Part shown: in pieces, positions 5,760-7,510 of the stretch
Layout of the letters: every line of letters starts with the position of its first letter
Numbering within the stretch: position 1 is the first letter of the stretch
Source: CAZLBV01 sp964557845
Lineage (GTDB): Bacteria > Acidobacteriota > Aminicenantia > Aminicenantales > Aminicenantaceae
Length of the DNA stretch: 7,510 nt
Assembly: GCA_964557845.1 (NCBI GenBank)
Contig: CAZLBV010000120.1
Location: 1 to 7,510 of the forward strand
Direction: 5' to 3'
Notes under the pieces: generated by a model
Told to the model about the DNA's origin: nothing
Databases searched by the model: none
The model's input: the letters and a program-made list of their open reading frames with translations, nothing else
Position numbers and translations under genes: made by a program

Positions 5760-7510
5760 ATGCAACAAAAGAGCTTACTTATTTTATTCATTATTCTGTT
5801 TTTTGTGGTCTTGCTTTTCAGCAGCGATGAGGAAATAAAGCCTTACCCTATTTCCGGATTTGAAGACAGCGGGACTTATAAACTTATAGTCCAAGATACC
5901 GAGATTGGAAAGATGGAGTTCACTTTGAACCCCGACGGCCAGTACCAGCGCAAGTTCACAATCTCCATGGCCGGCCAAACTGCTGAATTCTTCATGGAAG
6001 TTAACTCCAATGCAGCCGGACTATGGGAGTCAATGGAGATTACGGCCCCGACCGATTCAGTAACAGTAAAGCGTCTGGGTGATAAGGCAGAATATCACCT
6101 GAAAAAAAAGGATGAGACCTACAGTGTAGAACTTAAAGACAATCACATCCTATACGACAACTACGGCCCGGTTTTTGAAGGCTTGATGCTTAAGGCCTAC
6201 GATATGGAGAAAAAAGGGATCCAGACATTTTCCCGTTATATAGTGCCATCCATGACCGAAGAGGCCAAGCTGGAATTTAAGGCCCAGGAGAAGCGCAGAG
6301 TAAACGGCAAGGACTGGACTCTGAACCGGTTCGACCTGAGTTTGGTTGGTATCGATATCCTGATCTGGGCTGATCAGCAGGATAAGATCCTGCTCATGAC
6401 AGTGCCGGTTCAGCATGCGGCTTATATCAGGGAAGGATTCGAGGACCTCCTTCAATTGAGTGAAGAAGACCCGCTACTGTCTAAACCTCAGTTTGAAGTA
6501 GAGAGAAAAACAGTCATGATCCCCATGCGGGACGGAGTTAATCTCTCCACAGACCTTTACTTCCCTCAAGCAGAAGGAGAGGACTCCCCCGCCCGATCGA
6601 AAGCATCCAAGTTTCCGGTCATTCTGGTCCGGACACCTTATATGAAAGAGATGAATGAGCTAACCGGGAATTATTTTGGAAAAAGAGGATATGCGGTGGC
6701 CATCCAGGACTGCCGGGGGCGTTTTGCCTCAGAAGGGATCTGGGAGCCGTTCATTCACGAACCCAAAGACGGTTATGACACCATCGAATGGCTGGGAACC
6801 AGGGAGTGGTCATCAGGCAAAGTAGGCATGATCGGAGCCTCTTATGTGGGCTGGGTTCAGATGTGGGCCGCCTCTGAAAATCCTCCCCATCTCACCACTA
6901 TCATCCCCAATGTGGCGCCGCCGGATCCATTTTACAATATTCCCTATGAGTATGGTTCCTTCTTCATTCTGGGTGCCATCTGGTGGGCGGAGATACTGGA
7001 GAAGGAAGCCACCGGCGACCTGTCCGGCCAGGCTATGGCCCAGATCAATGAAAGAAAGTATGAAGCAATCCTCCAATCTCTTCCGGTTATCGACCTGGAT
7101 GAAAAGATCTTCGGAAAGAAGAATCCTTACTGGCGCAAGTGGATCGAGCACAACACCAATGACCAATACTGGCAGCAGGCCAATTTTTTGGAAAAATTGA
7201 AGACTCTGGATCTCCCGGTTTTTCTCCAGTCAGGCTGGTTCGATGGCGATGGGATCGGAAGCAAGCTGAATTACATGGCCCTGAAGCAGTCCAAAAACAA
7301 ATACATCAAACTCATTCTGGGGCCCTGGGGGCATACGGATCAATCCAGTTCTCAGTTAGGTAATTTTAACTTCGGCAAGGAAGCAGCCCCAGACCTGCAG
7401 ACCATGTATCTCAGGTGGTTTGATTACTGGCTGAAAGGGATCGACAATAAGATCATTGAGGAGCCATTGGTTGAGTATTTTGTGATGTTTTCTAACCAAT
7501 GGGTAAGGGG
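5760..7510 (+). CDS. exported CocE/NonD (S15-type) serine hydrolase with extra N-terminal domain, 3'-truncated by window
   Basis: The frame stays open from the ATG at 5760 to the window's edge (583 codons). Residues about 4-21 are a hydrophobic signal peptide or membrane anchor ending LFSS, with no lipobox Cys. About 30-245 form an unassigned, strand-rich domain. From about 250 (KTVMIPMRDGVNLSTDLYFP) the alpha/beta-hydrolase of the X-Pro dipeptidyl-peptidase/cocaine-esterase family begins: RTPY with the likely oxyanion Tyr294, QDCRGRFASEG, nucleophile Ser361 in GASYVG, a helical cap about 395-480, Asp495 in SGWFDGDG and His525 in LGPWGHTD. The last residues (PLVEYFVMFSNQW) start the C-terminal jelly-roll, the rest lying outside. 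Relatives hydrolyse esters, beta-lactam precursors or X-Pro peptides, and the sequence does not say which. It has its own promoter and is divergent from the M28 gene. Confidence 0.9.
   Translation, partial: MQQKSLLILFIILFFVVLLFSSDEEIKPYPISGFEDSGTYKLIVQDTEIGKMEFTLNPDGQYQRKFTISMAGQTAEFFMEVNSNAAGLWESMEITAPTDSVTVKRLGDKAEYHLKKKDETYSVELKDNHILYDNYGPVFEGLMLKAYDMEKKGIQTFSRYIVPSMTEEAKLEFKAQEKRRVNGKDWTLNRFDLSLVGIDILIWADQQDKILLMTVPVQHAAYIREGFEDLLQLSEEDPLLSKPQFEVERKTVMIPMRDGVNLSTDLYFPQAEGEDSPARSKASKFPVILVRTPYMKEMNELTGNYFGKRGYAVAIQDCRGRFASEGIWEPFIHEPKDGYDTIEWLGTREWSSGKVGMIGASYVGWVQMWAASENPPHLTTIIPNVAPPDPFYNIPYEYGSFFILGAIWWAEILEKEATGDLSGQAMAQINERKYEAILQSLPVIDLDEKIFGKKNPYWRKWIEHNTNDQYWQQANFLEKLKTLDLPVFLQSGWFDGDGIGSKLNYMALKQSKNKYIKLILGPWGHTDQSSSQLGNFNFGKEAAPDLQTMYLRWFDYWLKGIDNKIIEEPLVEYFVMFSNQWVR

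Noticed and set aside
5749..5760. Three-codon leader frame ATG-AAG-AGA-TAA overlapping the S15 start
   Set aside because: Its ATG is part of the Shine-Dalgarno region and lacks its own ribosome binding site. Regulation by so short a frame cannot be supported from sequence alone.
6813..7200. Open frames on both strands inside the S15-type gene
   Set aside because: The in-frame S15 reading contains the catalytic GASYVG, SGWFDG and GPWGH motifs. The others are shadows without motifs or ribosome binding sites.
1..7510. tRNA genes, CRISPR arrays, insertion sequences, riboswitches
   Set aside because: No cloverleaf, regularly spaced repeats, transposase frame or recognisable aptamer was seen on either strand.

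Overview
The window looks like ordinary chromosome from a Gram-negative-type (diderm) bacterium. The coding regions are of middling GC and the gaps between them are AT-rich. Three of the five complete or nearly complete proteins carry export signals: two cleavable-type signal peptides and one lipoprotein signal. Secreted M14, M28 and S15-type hydrolases, together with an EIIA/zinc-ribbon fusion, recall the amino-acid- and peptide-using lineages around Acidobacteriota/Aminicenantota. That placement is a guess from gene content and is not proven by anything here. I see no tRNA, rRNA, CRISPR array, insertion sequence or phage gene.

Layout. Positions 3-407 (+) are the 3' end of an M20-type carbamoylase/hydantoinase-family amidase. 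It converges on a small GGQ-motif release-factor-like gene (868-440, -). Across a short divergent spacer lies a secreted M14 zinc carboxypeptidase-like protein (1045-2706, +). This converges on a gene that fuses a PTS EIIA (PtsN-like) domain, a basic coiled-coil and a C4 zinc ribbon (3607-2786, -). Upstream of that, on the same strand but separated by 187 AT-rich bases with its own likely promoter, is an M28 metallopeptidase lipoprotein with a PA-type insert (5414-3795, -). A divergent spacer of about 340 bases holds a decayed fragment of a DUF3471-like C-terminal domain and an AT-rich dyad. After it a CocE/NonD (S15-type) serine hydrolase starts at 5760 (+) and runs off the end of the window.

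How the genes fit together. Four of the six genes hydrolyse amide, peptide or ester bonds: the amidase presumably in the cytoplasm, the other three exported. The plain reading is a loose neighbourhood for scavenging peptides and amino acids. Alternating strands and separate promoters argue against one operon. The two cytoplasmic minus-strand proteins (ribosome rescue, EIIA/zinc ribbon) are probably housekeeping or regulatory.

Most worth a second look are the EIIA-coiled-coil-zinc-ribbon fusion, because both halves belong to families linked elsewhere to sigma-54; the gene remnant between the divergent M28 and S15 genes; the roughly 245-residue unassigned N-terminal domain of the S15 protein; and three starts where an ATG abuts the Shine-Dalgarno sequence and is probably not the real initiator.
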